In this document: one piece after another, positions 1 to 5,713 of the stretch | How the letters are laid out: the number at the start of each line of letters is the position of its first letter | Numbering within the stretch: position 1 is the first letter of the stretch | Assembly (NCBI GenBank): GCA_030641695.1 | Contig: DAOWGY010000318.1 | Coordinates: forward strand, 1-7,017 | DNA: 7,017 nucleotides | Reading direction: 5' to 3' | Source of the DNA: Gammaproteobacteria bacterium | GTDB lineage: Bacteria > Pseudomonadota > Gammaproteobacteria > Steroidobacterales > Woeseiaceae | The notes under the pieces: generated by a model | The model's input: only the letters and a program-made list of their open reading frames with translations | What the model was told of the DNA's origin: nothing | The model's database searches: none | Made by a program: the position numbers and the translations under genes

Positions 1-276
1 CTTGGTTTCGCTGCCGTGCTGCGTGACATTGGCTTGCCACAGACGGAACTACCGACGGCGCTCTTATTCTTCAATGTGGGTGTCGAGATCGGCCAGATCT
101 TGTTCATCCTGGCCTTACTCGCTGCCTTCTTCCTTGCGCGACCCCTGCTCAGACGGGTGCTGCAAACTGACGGTCAGGATGTACATTGGACCTCGTTGAC
201 GACGCCGGCGAGCTACATAATCGGTGGGCTCGCGAGTTACTGGCTGATCGATCGAATCTCCGGTTTTTGGGTGTAA
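1..276 (+). CDS. HupE/UreJ-family membrane protein, C-terminal part (5' truncated by window)
   Basis: The reading frame is open from base 1 and ends at TAA 274-276, giving the last 91 residues of a protein whose start lies outside the window. The visible part begins LGFAAVLRDIGLP and contains FNVGVEIGQ, a sequence typical of the HupE/UreJ_2 family of small polytopic inner-membrane proteins. Two hydrophobic stretches are visible: one around FNVGVEIGQILFILALLAA, followed by a basic RPLLRR turn, and a C-terminal one around SYIIGGLASYWLI. HupE/UreJ proteins are linked to nickel or other metal uptake, but the _2 subgroup is largely uncharacterised, so no substrate is assigned. It converges on the minus-strand hydrolase gene. 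An ATG does not occur near the left edge; an internal GTG at base 16 is not taken as the start because the family similarity continues upstream of it. Confidence 0.8.
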   Translation, partial: LGFAAVLRDIGLPQTELPTALLFFNVGVEIGQILFILALLAAFFLARPLLRRVLQTDGQDVHWTSLTTPASYIIGGLASYWLIDRISGFWV

Positions 277-301
277 AAAAAGCCCGGGCTTTCGCCCAGG
301 C
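275..301 (-). terminator. Intrinsic terminator of the minus-strand hydrolase operon
   Basis: Read on the minus strand, GCCTGGGC (301-294), a GAAA tetraloop (293-290) and GCCCGGGC (289-282) form an 8-bp stem with one U-G wobble. It is followed directly by seven T residues (281-275). It lies about 33 bases beyond the hydrolase stop codon. On the plus strand the hairpin has no T tract after it, so it should not terminate the HupE-like gene efficiently. The T tract overlaps that gene's TAA stop codon. Confidence 0.85.
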
Positions 302-334
302 AGTCATGCGCGTGTCTTTGGGGGAAGACTGGAT

Positions 335-1123
335 TTATCGCGCTGTCTTGATCCTCGTCACCGCTTCGTCGGTCGACCAGAGGCCGTTCGCAACGAAGCG
401 AAAGTTGGTGATCGCCGCCAGGTAGCCGTCGCCTTCCGGCAGCTTCGCCGCTGCTGTCGCGTCGCGCACGACTGCGACTTCGAAGCCCTGCTCCAGCAAC
501 TCGTACAAGTGGGCCTGGGTGCAAAGATTGGCCGACATGCCGGCGAGAATGACTTTCGACACGCCGCGCTTCCGCAACTGCAGTACGAGGTCATTCTGCT
601 CGGGTCCGTAGACCTTGTGCGGGCTGGCAATAATCGTCTCGCCGTCGAGTATCTGATCCTTGTATTCGGGCATGAAGTCCGATCCGGAGCCATCGTATCC
701 CTCCAGCGTGTATGGCCCCTCGCGATCGAACATGCCGATAGCGTGCATCAGCTTCTCCAGCGGGCCTTCGAAGTGCCAGCCATGGTCGCTCGGATAGTAG
801 TGATGTGGCGAGATATACACGGGCAACCCTTCTGCTTTGGCCGTATCGAGCAGGCGACCGATGTTCTCAACCGTGCCGAGTTCGGTCACGCTTTCACCGA
901 CGACACCCCAGGTCACGCCTTCGGGGCTCAGGAAATCGATTTGCGGATCCGTGATAACGAGCGCCGTGTTGCTCAGCGAGATGTCGACGTCCGTTGCGGG
1001 CAATGCCGGCTCCGCCGGGTCGGCGTACTTCGCCAGCCGATCATGGTTGTCGGCGACGGCCGCGGCCATGCTGAGTAGCAGCGCTAGTGCGCCAGCCGTA
1101 AGAACGTTTCTTGCGTAATTCAT
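335..1123 (-). CDS. Exported isochorismatase-family cysteine hydrolase
   Basis: This 262-residue protein belongs to the isochorismatase/nicotinamidase-like cysteine hydrolase family. The expected catalytic triad is visible: Asp59 (ITDPQIDF), Lys170 (ASPHKVYG) and Cys201 (GMSANLCTQ), the last preceded by the usual cis-peptide-type loop. Residues 1-24 look like a Sec signal peptide: Arg5, a hydrophobic core LTAGALALLLSMAA, and a likely AVA|D cleavage site, so the mature enzyme should be periplasmic. I chose ATG at 1123-1121 because AGGAG lies 7 bases upstream and the signal peptide begins there; the frame stays open further upstream but would run into the neighbouring gene. It follows the glutaredoxin gene by 34 bases in the same direction and probably shares its transcript. 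The substrate cannot be told from sequence; family members hydrolyse amides, carbamates or isochorismate. Confidence 0.88.
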   Translation of the reverse strand: MNYARNVLTAGALALLLSMAAAVADNHDRLAKYADPAEPALPATDVDISLSNTALVITDPQIDFLSPEGVTWGVVGESVTELGTVENIGRLLDTAKAEGLPVYISPHHYYPSDHGWHFEGPLEKLMHAIGMFDREGPYTLEGYDGSGSDFMPEYKDQILDGETIIASPHKVYGPEQNDLVLQLRKRGVSKVILAGMSANLCTQAHLYELLEQGFEVAVVRDATAAAKLPEGDGYLAAITNFRFVANGLWSTDEAVTRIKTAR

Positions 1124-1157
1124 GATTATTCTCCTTTTATATGAGCACGGCCCCGGG

Positions 1158-1436
1158 TCAGGCGGCCTTCTCGGTTTGTTGATCAGCGGCGAGCAGCCGA
1201 TCCAGTTCACCTGCCTTGTCGAGCGCAGCAATGTCGTCATAGCCGCCGAGATGCTGGTCGCCGACGAAAATCTGCGGTACCGAGGTACGTCCGGCGCGTT
1301 CGCGCATCTCGAGCTCACGCTCGCGGTCGTCGGTCACGTCGATGGCGGTGTAGTTGACGCCCTTGCGATCCAGGAGCCGCAGTGCGCGGCGGCTGTAGGG
1401 GCACCAGCTCTTGAAGTAGATCTCTGTGTGTTGCAT
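1158..1436 (-). CDS. Glutaredoxin (GrxC-like) with CPYS active site
   Basis: This 92-residue protein has a complete thioredoxin-fold glutaredoxin layout. The N-terminal strand TEIYF leads into the active site C12-P-Y-S15, then comes the cis-proline loop TSVP (51-54), and the glutathione-binding GGYDD (64-68) is near the C-terminal helix. GrxC-type enzymes use glutathione to reduce disulfides or glutathionylated thiols in the cytoplasm. The second active-site cysteine of the usual CPYC is Ser here, so the protein should work only through a monothiol mechanism. ATG at 1436 has AGGAG (1450-1446) 8 bases upstream. An in-frame GTG at 1445 abuts that ribosome site and is less likely. It is the first gene of a probable two-gene operon with the exported hydrolase, and it is divergent from the AraC-type regulator. 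Confidence 0.9.
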   Translation of the reverse strand: MQHTEIYFKSWCPYSRRALRLLDRKGVNYTAIDVTDDRERELEMRERAGRTSVPQIFVGDQHLGGYDDIAALDKAGELDRLLAADQQTEKAA

Positions 1437-1561
1437 GGCGCTCACTCCTGTATGTGTTTCTACGTGGGGCGTATTCTGCTGCGGTTCGTATAAACGATCT
1501 ATGGCTAATATCGCTAAATTATGCTATCAATCGTCTACAGAAGAGAGACGTCAAAGCGAAT
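1437..1561. promoter_or_regulatory. Divergent control region between glutaredoxin and AraC-type genes
   Basis: This 125-base spacer includes the glutaredoxin ribosome site at its left end. Its centre (about 1487-1535) is clearly richer in A+T than the flanking genes, as expected for promoters in both directions. Candidate -10-like strings are TATACG on the minus strand (1492-1487) and TATGCT or TATCAA on the plus strand (1520-1530), but none has a convincing -35 partner. GCTA occurs in direct orientation at 1504, 1513 and 1523, about one helical turn apart, and could mark regulator half-sites. An AraC-family protein often controls the divergent operon beside its own gene; that it does so here is inference. 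Confidence 0.45.
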
Positions 1562-2404
1562 ATGGAAGTCCTGACCGACATCCTCAAAGGACTGCGAGCG
1601 ACCGGCAGCGTGTACTTCTGCGATTTCCTGGTGCCGCCCTGGGAGTTGCCCTACTCGGGCGAGGAACGCGCGATGTTCCATCTCGTCCGGCGCGGGCATT
1701 GCCAGATCGCGATCGATGGTGCCGCGCATGAACTGGTACCGGGCGATTTCGTGTTCCTTGCGCCCGGTGTTGACCACGTTATGCGTAGTAAGGACACAGG
1801 TGACACGCAGACGCTGCTGCTCTGCGGTTATTGCCGGTTCGAAAACACCAGGGACGACCTGCTGATGCGTGCCCTGCCCCGTTTCGTCATCCTGCACGGT
1901 GATGAACTGGACGAGTGGCCATGGCTGACTCGCACGCTCGAGCACCTCAGCGCCGAGTTCAAGTCCGGGGCACCCGGCAGTGAGCTGACGGTCAACAAGC
2001 TGACCGAGGTACTTCTGGTACAACTACTGCGTATCGATTTCGGGCAGTCGGATCGTGGCGGCATCGTGGCGGCACTCCGGGACAAGCGCATTGCGGCCGC
2101 AATGACACAAATCCATCAGGATCCGGGCAGCGACTGGACTATCGAACGCGCCGCCGAAACGGCATCTATGTCGCGCTCCGGATTCGCGCGCAAGTTCACT
2201 GAACTGCTGCAAACGAGTTTCTTCGACTACCTGACGCGGTTGCGAATGCGCAATGCTCGCGAATTATTGACGACGACAAGCCTGTCTGTCGCCGACATCG
2301 GCGAACGTGTCGGTTATCAGTCCGAGCTTTCGTTTGTGAAGGCGTTCAAGAAACTACACGCCATGACGCCGCGCGCATGGCGCATGCAGGACGCGGGGGG
2401 TTAG
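1562..2404 (+). CDS. AraC-family transcriptional regulator with N-terminal cupin domain
   Basis: This 280-residue protein has two parts. Residues 1 to about 165 form a cupin-type sensor of the cupin_6 kind, with features such as VLTDILKGLRATGSVYF at the start, PPWELPY, and HELVPGDFVFLAPGVDHVM. Residues about 175-275 hold the paired AraC helix-turn-helix domains: the first around DWTIERAAETASMSRSGFAR, the second around SVADIGERVGYQSELSFVKA, ending with the usual TPRAWR. Such proteins bind DNA as activators or repressors and sense a small ligand, which is unknown here. ATG 1562 matches the usual family N terminus; the frame is open upstream but without a recognisable domain. The ribosome site is poor (AGAGAG, about 14 bases away), so expression is probably low. 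The divergent glutaredoxin-hydrolase operon is the likely target. Confidence 0.9.
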   Translation: MEVLTDILKGLRATGSVYFCDFLVPPWELPYSGEERAMFHLVRRGHCQIAIDGAAHELVPGDFVFLAPGVDHVMRSKDTGDTQTLLLCGYCRFENTRDDLLMRALPRFVILHGDELDEWPWLTRTLEHLSAEFKSGAPGSELTVNKLTEVLLVQLLRIDFGQSDRGGIVAALRDKRIAAAMTQIHQDPGSDWTIERAAETASMSRSGFARKFTELLQTSFFDYLTRLRMRNARELLTTTSLSVADIGERVGYQSELSFVKAFKKLHAMTPRAWRMQDAGG

Positions 2405-2496
2405 TCGGGAACCTTATCGCAGCCGCCAGAAAAATCGAACTAAATCCGGGATATACTTGGCGCTCTGCCAGTTACAACAAAAACACTGAGGAGAAC
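2405..2496 (+). promoter_or_regulatory. Probable promoter region of the signalling operon
   Basis: This 92-base gap separates the regulator gene from the cyclase gene. It contains TATACT at 2452-2457, a good -10 hexamer for the housekeeping sigma factor, placed about 40 bases before the start codon. At the proper distance upstream there is only GAAAAA, a poor -35. The CCAACTTT-N13-TGTAC element found further downstream is absent here, so this unit is probably not under the ECF sigma factor. TGAGGAG (2487-2493) is the ribosome site. No terminator is visible after the regulator gene, so some readthrough is possible. Confidence 0.35.
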
Positions 2497-3156
2497 ATGG
2501 CGGACGACCTGCATATGAACCCACTGACGGGACATCGCGAATTCGACGGCCTGATCGCCGATTTCGCCGAGCTTCGCGAACACGACGAAATGGAAGTAGC
2601 ACGGGCGGCCATCTGGGAGCAATACGGCGTCGAGGGCGCCGTCTTCATTTCGGATATGGCGAGTTTCTCGAGTACGTCGAGAAAGATCGGTGTTTGTCAC
2701 TTCCTCAAGATGATCCACCGTACCCGGCAGATCATTGCCCCGCTGATCGCGGCCAACAATGGCCTGTTAATCAAGTGTGACGCGGATAACTGTTACGCAT
2801 TCTTCGAGCATGCGGACGACGCCATACAGGCGAGTTTCGACGTCAACGCCGAACTGTTCAGGCACAACGAAGACTTTGGTATCGCAGAGCAGATTTACCT
2901 GTCCGTGGGAATCGACTACGGACGGGTGTTACTGATCGGTGATATCGATTTTTTCGGTGATCCGGTCAACACGGCATCGAAGCTGGGCGAGGATCTCGCG
3001 ATCAAGGCAGAGACGCTGGTCACGAAACGAGCCATCGATCATTCGACGTTCGAAATTCCGGAGACCGCCGAGCGCATGGTCGCGAGAATTTCCGAGATCG
3101 AGATCAAGTACGTCAGGCTGCCGATGACCGAGATCGATTGGGATAAACAGGCGTGA
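2497..3156 (+). CDS. Class III adenylate/guanylate cyclase-domain protein
   Basis: This 219-residue, single-domain class III nucleotide cyclase homologue would have to act as a homodimer. Both metal-binding aspartates are present: Asp53 (FISDMASF) and Asp97 (IKCDADN). The residues that favour ATP in adenylate cyclases can be aligned as Lys93 and Asp151 (DFFGDPVN), and the transition-state Asn is Asn158. The transition-state Arg four residues later is replaced by Lys162 (NTASKL). There is no signal peptide or membrane segment, so it should be cytoplasmic. I infer cAMP as the likely product if it is active; a weak or regulatory domain is also possible. ATG 2497 follows TGAGGAG with a short gap of 3 bases; ATG 2515 in the same frame is the alternative. 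Its stop codon overlaps the phosphatase GTG start, so the two are translationally coupled. Confidence 0.82.
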   Translation: MADDLHMNPLTGHREFDGLIADFAELREHDEMEVARAAIWEQYGVEGAVFISDMASFSSTSRKIGVCHFLKMIHRTRQIIAPLIAANNGLLIKCDADNCYAFFEHADDAIQASFDVNAELFRHNEDFGIAEQIYLSVGIDYGRVLLIGDIDFFGDPVNTASKLGEDLAIKAETLVTKRAIDHSTFEIPETAERMVARISEIEIKYVRLPMTEIDWDKQA

Positions 3157-4406
3157 GCCGGCAGGTCAGCGAAGCGCAGGCGCTCAGGAGCGTTCTCGAA
3201 GTCACGCGCAAACTCGGCGCGCCTTTTGACCTCGACACGATGTTGACCGAAGTCGTCGATGCGGCGCGCGACGTGCTCGAGGCCGACCGTGGCACGGTCT
3301 TTCTCTATGACGACAATTCGGACGAACTGGTCGTGCGTGTCGCGACCAAGCTCGGCAGCATACGTATTCCGGCTGACAAAGGCATCGTCGGCGAGTCGGC
3401 GATGTCGCGCAAACTCATCAACGTCCCGGACTGCTATGCAGACGAGCGTTTCAATCGTGCCATCGATAAAAAGACCGGCTACCGCTCGCGCTGCATGCTG
3501 ACGATCCCCCTGATCGGTTTCGAGGACACGCTGGTGGGTGTTCTGCAGATCCTCAACAAGAATGATGGCGTCTTCGATGAGCAGGACGAGTTCGTCGCGA
3601 CTGCGCTCGCCGCCCAGGCGGCCGTAGTCCTGCACCGTGCCAGCCTTATCGAGTCGATGATCGCGACGGAGCGACTGGATCGCGAGATCACGGTCGCTCG
3701 CGACGTCCAGATGGGAACCTTGCCCAAGGAAATGCCGGATATCGACGGTTACGGATTCGCCGGCGCGTTTTCGCCCACGGATCAGACGGGCGGCGATCTC
3801 TACGACCTGGTGCCGCTCTCCGACAAGCGGCTCTTTCTGTTAATGGGTGACGCGACAGGCCACGGCATCGGCCCGGCACTGAGCGCGACGCAGGTTCGCG
3901 CGATGCTGCGTGTCGCTCTTCGCCTTGGCGCCGACCTCGACGACGTATTCGTCAACACCAACGATCAACTCGTCGAGGATCTTCCCGACGATCGCTTCGT
4001 GACGGCATTTTTCGGACTGCTCGACGCGAAGGACCATACCGTGCGGTTTCACTCGGCGGGCCAGGGACCTATCATGCATTATCATGCGGCCAGCAAGACA
4101 TACGACTGGCATGAGCCGTCGACATTTCCGCTTGGCTACATGGCACAGGATAAGCTCGGCGAAGCAGTTTCAATCAAGCTGGCACCCGGTGATATTCTCG
4201 GTCTGATCTCGGATGGCATCTACGAATACGAGAACGAGGTCGGCTTGCAGTTCGGGCAAAAAGGAGTCGCATCCGTCATAGACGCCATGCCCGGCGGCAG
4301 CGCCGAGGAACTCGTCCCCGCCATCATGCAGGCAGCACGGCTGCACGGCGGCAAAGCCCCGCAAGCCGATGACATCACGATCGTGCTCGTCCGGAGGAAG
4401 CCCTAG
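3153..4406 (+). CDS. GAF domain-containing PP2C-type (RsbU/SpoIIE-like) serine phosphatase
   Basis: This 417-residue protein has a GAF sensor domain (about 25-165), a helical linker (about 165-190, with AxDVQMGTLPKEMP-like spacing typical of RsbU proteins) and a PP2C/SpoIIE phosphatase domain (about 195-415). The metal-site motifs are intact: GGDLYD (Asp215), MGDATGHG (Asp233), SDGIYE (Asp354) and ADDITIV (Asp406/407). The usual AGH motif reads SAGQGP. Family members dephosphorylate a STAS anti-anti-sigma protein, here most likely the product of the gene at 4820. The GAF domain would bind a small ligand, and cyclic nucleotide from the adjacent cyclase is an attractive guess. GTG 3153 overlaps the cyclase stop by four bases (GTGA); no strong ribosome site precedes it, which fits coupled translation. 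Confidence 0.93.
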   Translation: MSRQVSEAQALRSVLEVTRKLGAPFDLDTMLTEVVDAARDVLEADRGTVFLYDDNSDELVVRVATKLGSIRIPADKGIVGESAMSRKLINVPDCYADERFNRAIDKKTGYRSRCMLTIPLIGFEDTLVGVLQILNKNDGVFDEQDEFVATALAAQAAVVLHRASLIESMIATERLDREITVARDVQMGTLPKEMPDIDGYGFAGAFSPTDQTGGDLYDLVPLSDKRLFLLMGDATGHGIGPALSATQVRAMLRVALRLGADLDDVFVNTNDQLVEDLPDDRFVTAFFGLLDAKDHTVRFHSAGQGPIMHYHAASKTYDWHEPSTFPLGYMAQDKLGEAVSIKLAPGDILGLISDGIYEYENEVGLQFGQKGVASVIDAMPGGSAEELVPAIMQAARLHGGKAPQADDITIVLVRRKP

Positions 4407-4410
4407 GACC

Positions 4411-4827
4411 ATGCCGGAGAGCTCATTCACACGAGACGTTGAGAAGCTGGGCGAGATCTACCAGTTCGCAGAAGACGTCATGTCGGCCAACGACATCGAT
4501 GACTCGGTTCGTTTCCCGATTCACCTGGCCCTGGAAGAGTTATTCGTCAACCTGGTCACCTACAACCCGGGAGCGCAGCAGGACATTCGTATCGATGTGG
4601 AAATCGTGAGCCAGGGCGTCACGGTCACAATCACGGACCACGATGCCGAGGACTTCGACGTCACCAGGGACCCGGGCGTCGACACCAGCGCATCACTCAG
4701 GGAGCGCAAGCCGGGCGGGCTCGGCCTGCATTTGATTCAACATATGGTCGACAGCCTGGAGTACGACCACCGGGACGGTCGGAGTAGAATCCGCTTCAGC
4801 AAGGAGGCAGGGTCAAGCGATGTTTGA
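4411..4827 (+). CDS. RsbW-like ATP-binding protein (anti-sigma factor/serine kinase)
   Basis: This 138-residue protein has a GHKL-type ATPase fold of the RsbW/SpoIIAB kind (HATPase_c_2). The N box is LALEELFVNLVTY, with the Glu43-x-x-x-Asn47 pair used by SpoIIAB-type kinases, and the G2 region is GGLGLHLIQHMVDSLEY (102-118). The G1 box is unusual, reading DHDAEDF (76-82) instead of the common D-x-G form. In known partner switches such proteins phosphorylate the STAS partner and otherwise hold a sigma factor or another target. ATG 4411 is preceded by GGAGGA (4393-4398) in the end of the phosphatase gene. Its end overlaps the STAS gene by eight bases. No SigB/SigF-type sigma gene is in the window, so its bound target is unknown; the ECF sigma/anti-sigma pair downstream is a candidate. 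Confidence 0.88.
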   Translation: MPESSFTRDVEKLGEIYQFAEDVMSANDIDDSVRFPIHLALEELFVNLVTYNPGAQQDIRIDVEIVSQGVTVTITDHDAEDFDVTRDPGVDTSASLRERKPGGLGLHLIQHMVDSLEYDHRDGRSRIRFSKEAGSSDV

Positions 4828-5110
4828 GATCAACTTTGGGGATACCGGCGAGATTGTTTGCCGTGGGCGACTCGATGCGGCACAAAGTGACAAGGCTGAT
4901 GCCTTCATGGGCAATCTGAGCGCCAGTTGTACGGCCGACTTTGAGCATCTGGAATACATATCCAGCGCCGGGTTGGCTATACTGTTGAAAACACAAAAAC
5001 GATTGTCTGAGAGCGGTGCGGCTCTGAAAATAATTAATGTCAACAAGCACATATACGACATCTTCCGTTACTCGGGCTTTACCGCAATCTTCGAGATCGA
5101 AACCCTCTGA
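4820..5110 (+). CDS. STAS-domain anti-anti-sigma factor (RsbV-like)
   Basis: This 96-residue protein is a single STAS domain. The key loop reads YISSAGLAILL, in which Ser49 aligns with the phosphorylated Ser58 of SpoIIAA (MDSSGL). The C-terminal FRYSGFTAIFEI matches the last helix-strand of the family. It should be the substrate of both neighbours: the RsbW-like kinase would phosphorylate Ser49 and the PP2C protein would remove the phosphate. The unphosphorylated form would bind the RsbW-like protein and free its other partner. ATG 4820 is preceded by AAGGAGG (4801-4807) and lies inside the kinase gene end, an arrangement that helps keep the two proteins in stoichiometric amounts. The acidic Asp of the usual DSSG loop is Ser48, a common variant. 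Confidence 0.9.
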   Translation: MFEINFGDTGEIVCRGRLDAAQSDKADAFMGNLSASCTADFEHLEYISSAGLAILLKTQKRLSESGAALKIINVNKHIYDIFRYSGFTAIFEIETL

Positions 5111-5142
5111 ATCTCGACCGGATCACAAGGGAGGATCCTCGG

Positions 5143-5168
5143 CCAACTTTTCTGTCGGCCGGCTGTAC
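5143..5168 (+). promoter_or_regulatory. Predicted ECF-type promoter before the sigma gene (autoregulatory)
   Basis: CCAACTTT at 5143-5150 is followed after exactly 13 bases by TGTAC at 5164-5168. The AACTT core is that of RpoE-type -35 elements (GGAACTT), and the distance to the second box suits ECF promoters. The same two boxes with the same spacing occur at 6493-6518, upstream of the repeat protein gene. ECF genes commonly drive their own transcription. Oddly, the -10-like box ends only two bases before the sigma ATG, so the transcript would begin at or very near that start codon. A perfect 10-bp palindrome, GAGGATCCTC, lies just upstream at 5131-5140. Confidence 0.55.
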
Positions 5169-5170
5169 GT

Positions 5171-5713
5171 ATGAATGAGCCAGACGACATAAAGCTGATG
5201 GAGCGGTGCAGTAAGGGTGACCGGCAGGCTTTCGAAACACTGCTGGTCCGATACGAGAAACCGGTTTTCAACGCAGCGTACAGGATGCTCAATAGTCCGG
5301 ACGATGCGCGAGATGTCACGCAGACGGTGTTTCTCAAGGTCTTTGAGCACCTCGATCAATACGATCCGAAGTACCGTTTTTTCAGCTGGATTTATCGCAT
5401 CACGCTGAATGAATCCATCAACTGGCTCAAGAAGTCGAACCGGCTGGATGCGCTCGACGGTGACACGGCAGATACAGGGGGCGGCCCCGAGCAAGAGGCG
5501 AGCAACGCACAACTGAGTGAAGGCATGCAAGCAGCATTAATGACAATCAGTCCGGAATATCGAGCAGTCATCGTCCTGAAGCATCTTCTTGGATGCAGCT
5601 ACCAGGAGATCAGCGAAGTCCTCGAAATTCCCGAAAATAAGGTCAAATCAAGGCTGTACTCAGCGCGCCAATTGCTGCAGGAAAACCTGACAGAACGCGG
5701 ATTACACAGATGA
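5171..5713 (+). CDS. RpoE-like ECF sigma factor (sigma-70 family)
   Basis: This 180-residue protein has the two-domain plan of ECF sigma factors. Region 2 (about 10-90) includes KGDRQAFETLLVRY, DDARDVTQTVFLKVF and FFSWIYRITLNESINWLKK. A variable acidic/glycine-rich linker follows (about 92-112), then region 4 (about 117-170) with ISPEYRAVIVLKHLLGCSYQ and a helix-turn-helix EISEVLEIPENKVKSRLYSAR. It would direct RNA polymerase to AAC-type -35 promoters such as the two boxes described here. ATG 5171 is the first start codon after the STAS stop in this frame and fits the family N terminus; the next, at 5198, would cut into region 2. There is no ribosome site in front of it. The stop codon overlaps the next gene (ATGA), the usual arrangement for a sigma/anti-sigma pair. 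Confidence 0.93.
   Translation: MNEPDDIKLMERCSKGDRQAFETLLVRYEKPVFNAAYRMLNSPDDARDVTQTVFLKVFEHLDQYDPKYRFFSWIYRITLNESINWLKKSNRLDALDGDTADTGGGPEQEASNAQLSEGMQAALMTISPEYRAVIVLKHLLGCSYQEISEVLEIPENKVKSRLYSARQLLQENLTERGLHR

Noticed and set aside
401..408. CCAACTTT on the minus strand
   Set aside because: It lies inside the hydrolase coding region and lacks TGTAC at 13 bases; one chance match to an 8-mer is not surprising.
509..1078. Plus-strand open frame of 189 residues
   Set aside because: It lies wholly opposite the hydrolase gene, whose motifs are unmistakable; it is a high-GC shadow.
1124..1318. Upstream extension of the hydrolase reading frame to 1318 (327 residues)
   Set aside because: The extension overlaps most of the glutaredoxin gene, carries no recognisable domain, and would bury the clear signal peptide and ribosome site at 1121-1137.
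1454..1561. Upstream extension of the AraC-type regulator to 1454 (316 residues)
   Set aside because: The family N terminus begins at ATG 1562, and the extra 36 residues have no domain character and cover the divergent promoter region.
2377..2496. Upstream ATG at 2377 for the cyclase (259 residues)
   Set aside because: It overlaps the regulator gene end and crosses the likely promoter; TGAGGAG before ATG 2497 marks the better start.
3039..3635. Minus-strand open frame of 198 residues
   Set aside because: It is antisense to the cyclase end and the GAF domain, with no family features.
4369..4410. Upstream ATG at 4369 for the RsbW-like gene (152 residues)
   Set aside because: The added 14 residues lie within the phosphatase C terminus and do not resemble the family; GGAGGA precedes ATG 4411.
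4832..4838. CAACTTT near the start of the STAS gene
   Set aside because: It is inside the coding region and the sequence 13 bases later (AGATTG) does not match the second box.
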